From NCBI RefSeq assembly GCF_000499205.1, contig NZ_AWUK01000065.1:1-58390 (forward strand): a DNA stretch of 58,390 bases, read 5' to 3'. The first letter of the stretch is position 1. The number at the start of each line of letters is the position of its first letter. This document shows positions 7,716 to 15,780 of this stretch, piece after piece. The notes under the pieces were generated by a model, which searched no databases, was not told where the DNA came from, and was given only the letters and a program-made list of their open reading frames with translations. Origin of the DNA: Paenibacillus sp. MAEPY2 (GTDB lineage Bacteria; Bacillota; Bacilli; Paenibacillales; Paenibacillaceae). The position numbers were made by a program, and so were the translations under genes.

Positions 7716-7767
7716 AAAGGGGCAATGATACGGCATATAAGCTGTTTATCATTGCCCCTTTCATTTC
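7716..7767 (+). terminator. Long-stem hairpin, terminator-like
   Basis: AAAGGGGCAATGATA pairs with TATCATTGCCCCTTT around a loop of about 16 bases. The tail is CATTTCTT, a weak U tract. A TTGTCA-17-TAAACT promoter-like pair lies about 30-60 bases upstream, so it could end a short RNA. The 870-base stretch 7273-8139 contains this and the other RNA-like structures listed here and no gene. Confidence 0.6.
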
Positions 7768-7902
7768 TTAACTTTACCCACCAAATGACAAATGGTATAA
7801 TCACTTTAATACGAAAACGAATTGATTTTCTTCGCATCTAAAGATGGTGAAGAGTGAGATATGCTATTAAGCATCGATTTAAGATAAAGTAACAGTTGCT
7901 AT

Positions 7903-7936
7903 AAAGGACGCCCACTATACGTGCGTCCTTTTTTTG
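7903..7936 (+). terminator. Intrinsic terminator in leader region
   Basis: AAAGGACGC / GCGTCCTT stem followed by seven T. No gene precedes it, as with the neighbouring hairpins. Confidence 0.8.
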
Positions 7937-7954
7937 CTATCTGTTTACGCCAGG

Positions 7955-7988
7955 AAGGCACATTCACTCAATGAAAGTGCCTTTTTTT
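7955..7988 (+). terminator. Second tandem terminator upstream of the Toprim gene
   Basis: AAGGCAC..TTCA / TGAA..GTGCCTT followed by seven T, only about 20 bases after the previous terminator. Together they insulate the downstream operon or attenuate its transcription. Confidence 0.8.
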
Positions 7989-8139
7989 GTATAAGAATCG
8001 TTTGCAGCTGCAGATCTGGAAGAAGATTGAATGCTGGTGTACAGATGACTTTTCTTGGCGGGAAAATCGAATTAACAACACTAAGTCTGTACTGAATATC
8101 CAGTAGTTCAATTAAACGTCAATCAATAAGGGAGGAAAT

Positions 8140-9402
8140 ATGCTCATGAAGCTACGTAGATTAAGAAATCAGCCAGGATGGTATGAGATCATGTCCCGTT
8201 GTCCGATTTGTGGTCACAAAGGATGGTGTGCAATTGATAGTGATCAGTCCGTTGTCAATTGCATGAGAATTGCATCAGACGATTACTTCGATTCCACCAT
8301 GGGCAGGCAGTATAAACATTATCTTGATCCGGATAAGAGGCCTACTACTAAAGTGGAAATCATGCAGGTAGACTCTGTTGACAAAAAATCTAATCGTCAC
8401 CTTAATCGTGTCTATCGAGTAATGACGCAAGAACTTCCGTTATCCGTTTTCCACGAAAATCATTTACGTGATGTTCGAAAAATGGAGGAACCGGTTATTA
8501 GAACCAGGGAATACCGGACAATGCCTGTTGGTGATCGATACAAGGTTGCCAAAAAAATCATTCATCGGTTAAGTGATGAATCTGATTTGTTGGGCGTACC
8601 AGGTTTCTTTGTAAATGAGGGACAATATGGTCCGTACTGGACGATGGCCGGATACTCTGGCCTTATGGTGCCATTCCGCTCCATCTACAATGAAATCACT
8701 GGTTGGCAGATCCGTGTAGACAATCCTCCACTGGAAATAGACATGAAGGGAGCAATCAAAGGAGTCATTAAGAAGGAGATAGAAAAAAATGAGCTGGGTA
8801 AACGTCGTGCACATTGCGAAATAGAAGTTCAAGGGAAAACAATGATTGTTCAACTGACAGAGAAAGAGAAGAAAGTGTGTACCTCTAAAAGCGGTCAGTT
8901 CGTTTTCAGCATTGAACTTAAACAAACCCAAAGATACTGGTGGTGGAGCAGTGGATCCAAAACAAACGGTTCTTCAATCGGTGGGCCCATTCCTTATCAC
9001 TTCGCTTTACCGGCACCATGCATGCCCTATTGGCAGCTTGGAGAGAGTCCGGAAGAATTAATCGATTGTTCCGAGGTATGGGTTACTGAAGGTGCCTTAA
9101 AGGCAGATAAAGCCGCGGATGGTTTATTAAAGCCATTTTTTGGACTGCCTGGTGTTGGATCATATCCCCTTATTTTAGAGCCGCTTAAACAATTAGGCTG
9201 TAAGCATGTTGTTCTTGCTTTTGATGCAGATGCGGTGTCCACTCCTGAGGTGCAACAGGCCTTGGAATTATGCGCTGCTTTCTTCGCAGAAAATACAGAT
9301 ATGAAACTTAGCTTGGCTCTGTGGGATATGTCACAAGGTAAGGGCATCGACGATTTATTGGACCAAGGCTTCACCCCCCAGGTTTCACTCATGGTAGAGT
9401 AA
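8140..9402 (+). CDS. DUF3854/Toprim-like primase-related protein with zinc ribbon
   Basis: A 420-residue protein. Near the N-terminus CPICGHKGWC (about residues 21-30) looks like half of a CHC2-type zinc ribbon, with CMRI further on. The C-terminal third resembles the DUF3854/Toprim fold: VWVTEGALKADKAADG (conserved Glu), then GLPGVGSYP, then HVVLAFDADAVSTPEV (the DxD metal site), then KGIDDLLDQG. The combination suggests a primase-like enzyme without an obvious polymerase core, as on many mobile elements. GGAGGAAAT precedes ATG 8140; an ATG two codons later is equally possible. It is followed by SSB, which supports a replication role. Confidence 0.78.
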   Translation: MLMKLRRLRNQPGWYEIMSRCPICGHKGWCAIDSDQSVVNCMRIASDDYFDSTMGRQYKHYLDPDKRPTTKVEIMQVDSVDKKSNRHLNRVYRVMTQELPLSVFHENHLRDVRKMEEPVIRTREYRTMPVGDRYKVAKKIIHRLSDESDLLGVPGFFVNEGQYGPYWTMAGYSGLMVPFRSIYNEITGWQIRVDNPPLEIDMKGAIKGVIKKEIEKNELGKRRAHCEIEVQGKTMIVQLTEKEKKVCTSKSGQFVFSIELKQTQRYWWWSSGSKTNGSSIGGPIPYHFALPAPCMPYWQLGESPEELIDCSEVWVTEGALKADKAADGLLKPFFGLPGVGSYPLILEPLKQLGCKHVVLAFDADAVSTPEVQQALELCAAFFAENTDMKLSLALWDMSQGKGIDDLLDQGFTPQVSLMVE

Positions 9403-9430
9403 ATAAAAAAAATTAGGGAGAGTGTTACAT

Positions 9431-9907
9431 ATGTTGAACAGAGTGATATTGATTGGTCGGTTAACTCGTGACCCTGAATTACGCTATACTCCGAGCGGAA
9501 CTGCCGTAACTCAGTTTACTTTGGCAGTGGATAGACCTTTTACAAGTCAAGGGGGAGAAAAGGAAGCAGATTTCATCCCGGTCGTCACTTGGCGTCAATT
9601 AGCAGAAACCTGTGCCAATTATTTGCGTAAAGGCCGCTTAGCAGCAGTCGAAGGTCGAATTCAGGTACGTAATTATGAGAATAACGAGGGAAAACGCGTT
9701 TATGTCACAGAAGTTATTGCTGACAATGTTCGTTTTTTAGAATCGGCCAATAGGGATAACCGAGGTAGTAATAGTCAAAACAGATCTGATGACCCGTCCG
9801 GTGGAGGGAGAAACCAGTCTAACTATAATTCTCGTTCCAGTAATCAGGATCCTTTCTCTGAAGATGGAAAGCCGATTGACATCTCAGATGATGACTTGCC
9901 TTTCTGA
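9431..9907 (+). CDS. ssb: Single-stranded DNA-binding protein
   Basis: A 158-residue SSB. The OB fold covers residues 1-105: MLNRVILIGRLTRDPELRYT, TAVTQFTLAVDR, FIPVVTWRQLAETC, YLRKGRLAAVEGRIQVRNYE. A Gly/Asn/Ser/Arg-rich linker leads to the tip DISDDDLPF, which recruits partner proteins. The length is typical of Firmicute SSB. ATG 9431 has AGGGAG about 13 bases upstream. It lies 28 bases after the Toprim-like gene, probably in one transcript. It would coat single-stranded DNA during plasmid replication or transfer. Confidence 0.96.
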   Translation: MLNRVILIGRLTRDPELRYTPSGTAVTQFTLAVDRPFTSQGGEKEADFIPVVTWRQLAETCANYLRKGRLAAVEGRIQVRNYENNEGKRVYVTEVIADNVRFLESANRDNRGSNSQNRSDDPSGGGRNQSNYNSRSSNQDPFSEDGKPIDISDDDLPF

Positions 9908-9987
9908 GGTAGGAGCACATAAAAACGTTGTTTCCAATTTCATGTGGGATCTCATGGTTTGACTTCTAAATCATCAATCCTTTTAAG

Positions 9988-10029
9988 CCCCTGCCGCGGG
10001 GAAGTTTCTGAACCCCGCGGCGAAAGGGG
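9988..10029 (+). other. GC-rich hairpin between ssb and the next gene
   Basis: GCCGCGGGG (9993-10001) pairs perfectly with CCCCGCGGC (10013-10021), extended by an outer CCCC/GGGG. No T run follows; GGAGG and a start codon come 15-25 bases later. It is probably an mRNA-processing or stability structure or a poor terminator. Confidence 0.6.
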
Positions 10030-10050
10030 TTCACATGGAGGAATATATAT

Positions 10051-10509
10051 ATGGAACTGACAGTGGGAGTTACTATTTATATCTTGCATCTTGTAGACGG
10101 GGGAATCGTGAGAAGAACATGTGCTAGATATGAACTCTCTGAGTTACTACCTTTAGTTGAACAAGAGTGCTTTAATTTCCTAATGGATAATGGTTTCACT
10201 GCAAGCGACACAGTTTTATCATTGGACGACGGATATGCCGAAATTATTCGCGTTAATATGTATCCTTCCAATGATGAAGAAAAAATTTGGACCTATCATT
10301 TTGACGGTACCGAAAGGTTAGATGAGTCATTGAAACAGGTCAAATATCCGGTTGAAGCAGCTAATCCAACAATTCTTACGGAAGAAAAGATGCGTACGCT
10401 TATCAATGTATCTCTAGGTAGAAGTGTACCACTTATGGGGGATATCATTGTCGATATGATGAGAGGAATGTTCTCTCCTCAATCTAATGGCATTGATTAT
10501 GAGAACTGA
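10051..10509 (+). CDS. Hypothetical protein
   Basis: A 152-residue soluble, acidic protein with two cysteines and no recognised motif. CATGGAGGAATATATAT gives a good ribosome binding site. The GC-rich hairpin between ssb and this gene sits just before that site. Its end overlaps the next gene (stop at 10507-10509 in GAACTGATATG), suggesting translational coupling. It lies within the replication-module operon, but nothing in the sequence points to a biochemical role. Confidence 0.7.
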   Translation: MELTVGVTIYILHLVDGGIVRRTCARYELSELLPLVEQECFNFLMDNGFTASDTVLSLDDGYAEIIRVNMYPSNDEEKIWTYHFDGTERLDESLKQVKYPVEAANPTILTEEKMRTLINVSLGRSVPLMGDIIVDMMRGMFSPQSNGIDYEN

Positions 10510-10945
10510 TATGACAGATAAAACGGGGAATTTGGTGCAAAAATTAGGTGTAATTGAAAAGAACTATGAACTTGGGGCAGTGAGTATACTTGAGTGTGAC
10601 TGTTGCAATGGCATCTCATATCAACACAGTAAAATCAAGGTATGCTCTTTTTACCCAATTGGAGATCCGTACACAAATTTATGTGTACATGAGGTAAAAG
10701 GAAAGCTGCAGTTAACCATACGATCATATCATGTGGGACTAAGTATTTCTTTTCCAGCTATGGACAAAGAAGAGCTGCTTGATTGCTGGTTTTTGGATTG
10801 CATATGGTTGCCAGACATTGCAAAGAACCTGTTTAACACAGCAATTTTACGTCTCATTCCAAGTTTCATCACACGAAATGAATTGTATCTACACCGTAAT
10901 TCCATGAGAGTAAGGCAGCCGAGCATACCGGCATGCCTTCTATAG
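10499..10945 (+). CDS. Hypothetical protein, overlaps previous gene
   Basis: A product of about 148 residues containing a CDCCNG cluster and several other cysteines (CSF, CVH, CWFLDC), which could bind metal. Possible starts are ATG 10499 and ATG 10511; neither has a good ribosome binding site, and both overlap or abut the end of the preceding gene, so translation is probably coupled. There are no membrane segments or signal peptide. The family is not recognised. Confidence 0.6.
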   Translation: MRTDMTDKTGNLVQKLGVIEKNYELGAVSILECDCCNGISYQHSKIKVCSFYPIGDPYTNLCVHEVKGKLQLTIRSYHVGLSISFPAMDKEELLDCWFLDCIWLPDIAKNLFNTAILRLIPSFITRNELYLHRNSMRVRQPSIPACLL

Positions 10946-10971
10946 AGATCACCTAAGGAGAGTGTTTCATT

Positions 10972-11187
10972 ATGTTAACAGATAAAAACTTTAAGTTTTT
11001 TGCACAAGGGGCTTATACCCATGAAGACGAGGATGTACTGGATGCTGCTTTTCGTGAGTTATTAAAAGCACTGGGTGGTGACGTAACAATACGTAATAGA
11101 AATACAATTGTCCTTCGTTACCCGCAGGTTGCAGCTGAAGAAGTTGCACTTCCAATCGTAAAAAAACACGGATTAATAAGAGCATAG
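10972..11187 (+). CDS. Small hypothetical protein
   Basis: A 71-residue protein (MLTDKNFKFFAQGAYTHEDE...) with a mixed alpha/beta composition and no cysteines. AAGGAGAGTG precedes the start. It is the last gene before a terminator-like hairpin at 11192-11232. Not recognised. Confidence 0.65.
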   Translation: MLTDKNFKFFAQGAYTHEDEDVLDAAFRELLKALGGDVTIRNRNTIVLRYPQVAAEEVALPIVKKHGLIRA

Positions 11188-11191
11188 GAAA

Positions 11192-11232
11192 AGAGGAGGA
11201 GAGGGGGTAAATAGCTACTCCTCTCTTTTTTA
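11192..11232 (+). terminator. Intrinsic terminator
   Basis: AGAGGAG...CTCCTCT stem with a purine-rich side loop, followed by CTTTTTTATC. It ends the 8140-11187 gene run. Confidence 0.7.
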
Positions 11233-11257
11233 TCATATAAAAAAGGATGGATGAGAT

Positions 11258-12400
11258 ATGCAATGTATTTTCGCTTGTGAAGAATTTCCTAAAAAAGTTT
11301 GCAAGACGATTTTTCTAGCCGGGCCTACGCCAAGAAACATGACAACTCAATCTTGGCGACCAAAAGTACTCGAAATATTAAAAGCCAACAATTATGATGG
11401 TTCTGTATTTATCCCTGAACCCAGAAATGGACTTTTTACCGAGGATTATACAGAACAAATCAACTGGGAACTTGAAGGATTAAAGAGAGCAGACATAATT
11501 ATTTTTTGGATACCTCGAAGTATTGCCGAACTCCCTGGATTCACAACCAATGTGGAGTTTGGTTACTGGATACAAACTGGGAAATGTATTTTGGGATATC
11601 CATCCAGTGCGGAAAAAATGAGATATCTGGATCAGTTAGCAACAAAACATGATGTTCCAATACACAAGGACTTAAAAGGAATAGTAAATCATGCAATTGA
11701 TCAACTTGGTCAAGGTTCAATCCGTTTTGAAGGAGAATGCAATATTCCACTTCATGTCTGGAACACTATATCTTTTCAAAATTGGTGGCAATCACAAAAA
11801 AATGTCGGTAACAAGCTGATAGATGCAAACATTCGTTTTGTAAACTTCGTCAAAAAAAATGTGTTGTTCGCATGGATTGCTGATGTTTCCATTTATAATG
11901 CTAGTGAAGAGAGAATCAAGTCAAATGAATTTGTGTTCTCTCGATCTGACTTATTTAGTTGTCTATTGTACTTTCCAGAAAGTGACTTAATGAACACCAA
12001 AATTGTGTTGGTAAAGGAGTTCCGCAGTTCATCACAATCGAAAGACAGTTACACGTGGGAACTTGTCGGTGGATCATCGATTTCGAAGAGTGATCCTGTT
12101 CAAATCATATCTTCGGAAGTTGAAGAAGAAATAGGGTTAAAGTTGAATTTAGATAGACTAAAATACGTTGATTCTAGGCAAATGGCGGGAACCTTTGCTG
12201 CACACAAGAATCATCTATACTCTTACCAGCTAACTCATGAGGAACTAGACATTATCGAATCCTCAATTAACGAAGTATTTGGAGTCATAGAAGACTCGGA
12301 ACTCACCTACATTGTGATAAAATCCTTCCATGATATTTTAAATGACAACTTAATGGACTGGAGCAATATTGGTATGATAAGCAAGGGTTTATCTATTTAA
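11258..12400 (+). CDS. Deoxyribosyltransferase-like and Nudix fusion protein
   Basis: A 380-residue two-domain protein. The N-terminal part (residues 15-130) matches the nucleoside 2-deoxyribosyltransferase-like fold: KTIFLAGPTPRNMTTQSWRP, PEPRNGLF, INWELEGLKRADIIIFWIPR, TTNVEFGYWIQTGK (conserved Glu). The C-terminal part (about 240-340) is a Nudix fold: WELVGGSS...SSEVEEEIGL carries the Nudix-box Glu residues, but the box's first Glu and its Arg are both replaced by Ser. Together they suggest nucleotide base exchange or removal of a modified nucleotide. It has its own terminator (12492-12528). An in-frame ATG follows AAAAAGGATGGATGAG. Confidence 0.8.
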   Translation: MQCIFACEEFPKKVCKTIFLAGPTPRNMTTQSWRPKVLEILKANNYDGSVFIPEPRNGLFTEDYTEQINWELEGLKRADIIIFWIPRSIAELPGFTTNVEFGYWIQTGKCILGYPSSAEKMRYLDQLATKHDVPIHKDLKGIVNHAIDQLGQGSIRFEGECNIPLHVWNTISFQNWWQSQKNVGNKLIDANIRFVNFVKKNVLFAWIADVSIYNASEERIKSNEFVFSRSDLFSCLLYFPESDLMNTKIVLVKEFRSSSQSKDSYTWELVGGSSISKSDPVQIISSEVEEEIGLKLNLDRLKYVDSRQMAGTFAAHKNHLYSYQLTHEELDIIESSINEVFGVIEDSELTYIVIKSFHDILNDNLMDWSNIGMISKGLSI

Positions 12401-12491
12401 GTTGATAAATAAAAGTTTGGAACCATTCCTGTTAGGATGATAAAAATGATCTTATACTCAGAAAAACGATTATTAATTTAACTTAATCGGT

Positions 12492-12528
12492 GACTATTCC
12501 TTTGATTTAGGGGAGTAGTCATTTTTTG
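12492..12528 (+). terminator. Intrinsic terminator
   Basis: GACTATTCC pairs with GGAGTAGTC (one G-U) followed by ATTTTTTG; it ends the fusion-protein transcript. Confidence 0.8.
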
Positions 12529-12570
12529 TTATCAGGATTCTAACCTTACCATACCTTTCTCATTTTATTG

Positions 12571-12619
12571 CCAAAAGGTATAGCTTATTTTTAATGATTG
12601 AGCCTGTGATACCTTTTGG
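12571..12619. repeat. Inverted repeat CCAAAAGGTAT / ATACCTTTTGG
   Basis: Perfect 11-bp arms separated by 27 bases, in the 430-base gap before dnaN; a further ATACCTTT occurs at about 12550. It may be an operator pair for the clamp operon. The rest of the gap shows only the flanking terminators. Confidence 0.55.
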
Positions 12620-12762
12620 TTGAAAATTACATAGCAATGTTGTATTATCAGCTTATTACGATTGAATTATTTATTTTCACTGCTGTTCAATACAGCTGGT
12701 GAGGGAGCCGTTCAAAGAGAACACATAAAAATTGGCATCGTTTAGCCATGGAGTATTAAAGG

Positions 12763-12789
12763 AACATACCACAGGTATGTCTTTTTTTA
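12763..12789 (+). terminator. Terminator/attenuator upstream of dnaN
   Basis: ACATACC-ACA-GGTATGT followed by CTTTTTTT, nested inside an outer GCCATGGA/TTCCATGGC pairing (12745-12799). It precedes the dnaN start by about 40 bases, like the leader terminators before the LPD1 and Toprim genes. Confidence 0.75.
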
Positions 12790-12831
12790 TTTCCATGGCT
12801 TTTTTGCGTGCCCACATCAGGAGGAATTTCA

Positions 12832-14004
12832 ATGGTTAAGCTATTAGACCTGCAAGAACAAGAGATTTCGGAGAACGTAGTTGTCAATGATCTGCAATTT
12901 GAAATTGAGCATGAACAGATTCTTGACGTACTCACTGTATGTGCAAAAATCGTTCCTAAGTCAGGGTCAATTCCTATTTTGCAAAATCTGAAATTTGACA
13001 TTAAAGGCGAGACGTTATTTATTACGGCGATGGACACGGAGCAATCTTTACTTCAGATGATACCCATTACCAACACAGGTGGTTCTACCGGTAGTTTTCT
13101 GTTTCCGGCTAGAGAAGGTATTGATTTGCTGAAACGATTGCCACATGGGAATTTAACCTTTGTGAAAGAGGGATGGACCATTCATATATCGTATGGGAAG
13201 AGGGGAAAAGCGAATCTGAAGATCTTATCTTCCGAGGAGTATCCGAATTTACCTCAACCTGTCACAGATGAATTTCTACAAATCCCGTCTCAAGTTCTTA
13301 GAAAGGCAGCTAACGCTGCAAGGTTTGCTTTAGGTGATGATAAGACACCGGCATTAACAGGAGTTCATTTATATAATCATGAGGGGAAGCTAGGTTTCGT
13401 GGCCACTGATCGGCACCGGGTCTTTCGATATGTCACTGATGTAGACATTCTAGACCCAGATCAATTCGTATCAGCCCTTATACCAGCAATTGCTTTTAAG
13501 CATATTGTAGATTCCTTTCATGGTGAACAGGTCGATCTCAGTATCACAAAACATTATTTGATCCTGAGAGAAAAGAATTCGATATATTTTGGGAGACAAC
13601 TCGATCTCACCTTCCCACTAGATTCACTAAACGTGATCTTCAGGGGTGAGAATAATGGCATGCAGCTATCCATTAATCAGAGTGAATTAAATGATACTTT
13701 GAATCGAGCACTGTCTTTGGATGCAACGAACAACCGGGTGACCTTAGAAGTCGATGAGTATGGTGTATTTGTGGTTCATACGGAATCTGAAAACAGTGAG
13801 GTCTGTGATCCCTTTGAAGACGTCGCTGTAGGAGAAGATTTTCCTGTAATGAAATTCAACGGAAGATACCTGAAAGATGCAATCACGATTTGTGACAAGG
13901 GCATTCAAAATATTCATCTTCGGGTGAGTGGGAGTAGTCTACCTGGATTTGTTTCCTTTGAAGGAGATCCTTCTATCATGGTCGTCATCAATCCGGTTAG
14001 ATAA
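12832..14004 (+). CDS. dnaN: DNA polymerase III beta subunit (sliding clamp)
   Basis: A 390-residue protein whose length and three-domain layout fit DnaN. Recognisable parts are VCAKIVPKSGSIPILQNLKF at the start of domain 1, LPHGNLTFVKEGWTI, SSEEYPNLP before domain 2, LGDDKTPALTGVHLY...VATDRHRVF in domain 2, and the C-terminal FNGRYLKDAI...SFEGDPSIMVVINPVR. An N-terminal extension of about 20 residues precedes the first clamp motif. ATG 12832 has AGGAGGAATTTC. A second clamp on a plasmid would tether the polymerase or the nearby helicase and methyltransferase to DNA. It is followed by the DUF6094-helicase genes in the same direction. Confidence 0.94.
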   Translation: MVKLLDLQEQEISENVVVNDLQFEIEHEQILDVLTVCAKIVPKSGSIPILQNLKFDIKGETLFITAMDTEQSLLQMIPITNTGGSTGSFLFPAREGIDLLKRLPHGNLTFVKEGWTIHISYGKRGKANLKILSSEEYPNLPQPVTDEFLQIPSQVLRKAANAARFALGDDKTPALTGVHLYNHEGKLGFVATDRHRVFRYVTDVDILDPDQFVSALIPAIAFKHIVDSFHGEQVDLSITKHYLILREKNSIYFGRQLDLTFPLDSLNVIFRGENNGMQLSINQSELNDTLNRALSLDATNNRVTLEVDEYGVFVVHTESENSEVCDPFEDVAVGEDFPVMKFNGRYLKDAITICDKGIQNIHLRVSGSSLPGFVSFEGDPSIMVVINPVR

Positions 14005-14071
14005 GAGTGAATTAAAACAATGAGGAGCTGGCTGAGCTTGTGCCGGCTTCTTTATTTTTGAGGAGGATAAT

Positions 14072-15118
14072 ATGAGCAATCACAATTTAAAGGGTATGTT
14101 CGATCGAATCCAGAGAAATAAGGTCCGGATGGGGAATTACGAAACAACTGAAAAGGACATGCATTGTTTACGTAGTCTGCTTCAGTATCCCAATGAAGCT
14201 TTTTCAGTAGCCGACTTTTGTGCAGGCAGCGGGAAAGCTCTAGAGACTCTCAGCGACGATTCTCAGGCTGTTACCTTTGGGATTGAACCCAACGAGAACA
14301 AATATATGGAGTTACGTCAGAGAGCGAATTTCGCTTTATTTGGGGGATATGAGGAGTGCCGTATCAGTAGGGATACCTTTAGGTTGATGTATCTTAATCC
14401 ACCTTACGATTCTGATAGTGAGACTGCAAGTTCGAAATTGGAGAGGAAAGAGAAACGATTTCTCCGGCAGCTCCTTCAGTATGTTTCTGCAGACGGGATT
14501 TTGATTTATAACATTCCCCGCGGCCGTATGACGAAAGATGTGGTCACGATGCTTGTGGCCAATCTGGATGATATTCGAATTTATCAGTCACATGATGATA
14601 CATATCACCAGGTATATACGATTGGTCGAAAACGTGCGGAGAAGATGATAAATCGTAATGAAGTCCAACGTATCTTGGATCTTCTACATGAGGACAATGA
14701 ACTGGAACGAATTCCTTTTTTAGAGCAACCGCTTTACAAAGTGAAAGCAGGTAATGTTACTTTAAAGCTATTTCGCTCGAGTCACATGGATGTGGAGCAG
14801 ATCGTGAAGGTTTCTTTGGCATCGTCATTAACGAAGAAAACAATGGACTGGACGACACCCAAGAAACCATCAGAGAAGCTGCAGCCACTCTTACCAGATA
14901 AAGAGATGCATCGGGTCATGAGGATGGCTTCAGGTAAATTGAACGGGAAAGTCGGTTCAGGTGAGCTCCTGCATGTACTAAAGGGGATTGTGAAGAAGGC
15001 TATAATCCAATCCGTTGAAGAAACTGCTACTGAGCAAATCATTACGGACAAAGAGGTATATAAAATTACGTTTAAAACTGTAGATCGCTACGGCACCATT
15101 CGTACAATCGAAGGTTAA
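14072..15118 (+). CDS. DUF6094-type SAM-dependent methyltransferase
   Basis: A 348-residue protein with a Rossmann methyltransferase core: SVADFCAGSGKALETL (SAM motif I, about residues 46-60), FGIEPNENKY (acidic residue of motif II) and MYLNPPYDSD (NPPY motif, about residues 110-118), the catalytic signature of N6-adenine or protein-glutamine methyltransferases. The overall pattern fits DUF6094 proteins, which sit beside large SF2 helicases on phages and plasmids, as here. GGAGGATAAT precedes the ATG. Its target (DNA or protein) cannot be told from the sequence. Confidence 0.85.
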   Translation: MSNHNLKGMFDRIQRNKVRMGNYETTEKDMHCLRSLLQYPNEAFSVADFCAGSGKALETLSDDSQAVTFGIEPNENKYMELRQRANFALFGGYEECRISRDTFRLMYLNPPYDSDSETASSKLERKEKRFLRQLLQYVSADGILIYNIPRGRMTKDVVTMLVANLDDIRIYQSHDDTYHQVYTIGRKRAEKMINRNEVQRILDLLHEDNELERIPFLEQPLYKVKAGNVTLKLFRSSHMDVEQIVKVSLASSLTKKTMDWTTPKKPSEKLQPLLPDKEMHRVMRMASGKLNGKVGSGELLHVLKGIVKKAIIQSVEETATEQIITDKEVYKITFKTVDRYGTIRTIEG

Positions 15119-15135
15119 TTCAGGAGGTCATATAA

Positions 15136-15780
15136 ATGAAATTTATGGAGTTCAGGCATAAGGATATCTATGTAAAAGTACACACATCACTCATTGTAAC
15201 TCGTGAAGTCTTTGAAAAAGAGAAGAAACTTCGGGATGAACTAGTGTATGCCAATGTCATTGATATTGATTCCAGGGTACAGGCTGTATTTGCCCAGTTT
15301 CATTCCGCGAGAAAAGCAAGTGACGTGTACTTTATGTTGATGCATGCACCAGGAATCGGAGAAAAGAATTATGATAAATCATCGTTTTCTGTCCGGCCTG
15401 CAGGAAAGTATAAACATCAGTCACAGCGTGAAGATGAGACCTTAGTATCAGGGGTTGTTGTTAGTGAAAACGCCCTACAGCGACAACAAGATGGATATAT
15501 CATCTTTGCATGGGACGGGAATATAGAAGAGAAGTTGTTTTGGGCGATGGATAGCTACTATGAGACTCCGCTGCTGAGAGAATGGACAGCGTATCTCATG
15601 GACATGTTGATCGAGGACAAACGTTTTGTTCCGCTCATGGTGTATGATTTTGATGGGAATTATTCCGAATTGGTAGTGTACGATCTAATCGCTAACGAGG
15701 ATGTATTAGATGAATATGTTACCCGCGGATTACAGAACGGAAAGATCACATTGACGGAGATTGAACAGGAGGCCATATAA
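15136..15780 (+). CDS. Hypothetical protein between methyltransferase and helicase
   Basis: A 214-residue soluble protein without recognised motifs. AGGAGGTCATATAA precedes the ATG. Its stop overlaps the helicase start (TAATG), so the two are translationally coupled and probably work together. The central part is rich in charged and aromatic residues (WDGNIEEKLFWAMDSYYE). Function unknown. Confidence 0.75.
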   Translation: MKFMEFRHKDIYVKVHTSLIVTREVFEKEKKLRDELVYANVIDIDSRVQAVFAQFHSARKASDVYFMLMHAPGIGEKNYDKSSFSVRPAGKYKHQSQREDETLVSGVVVSENALQRQQDGYIIFAWDGNIEEKLFWAMDSYYETPLLREWTAYLMDMLIEDKRFVPLMVYDFDGNYSELVVYDLIANEDVLDEYVTRGLQNGKITLTEIEQEAI

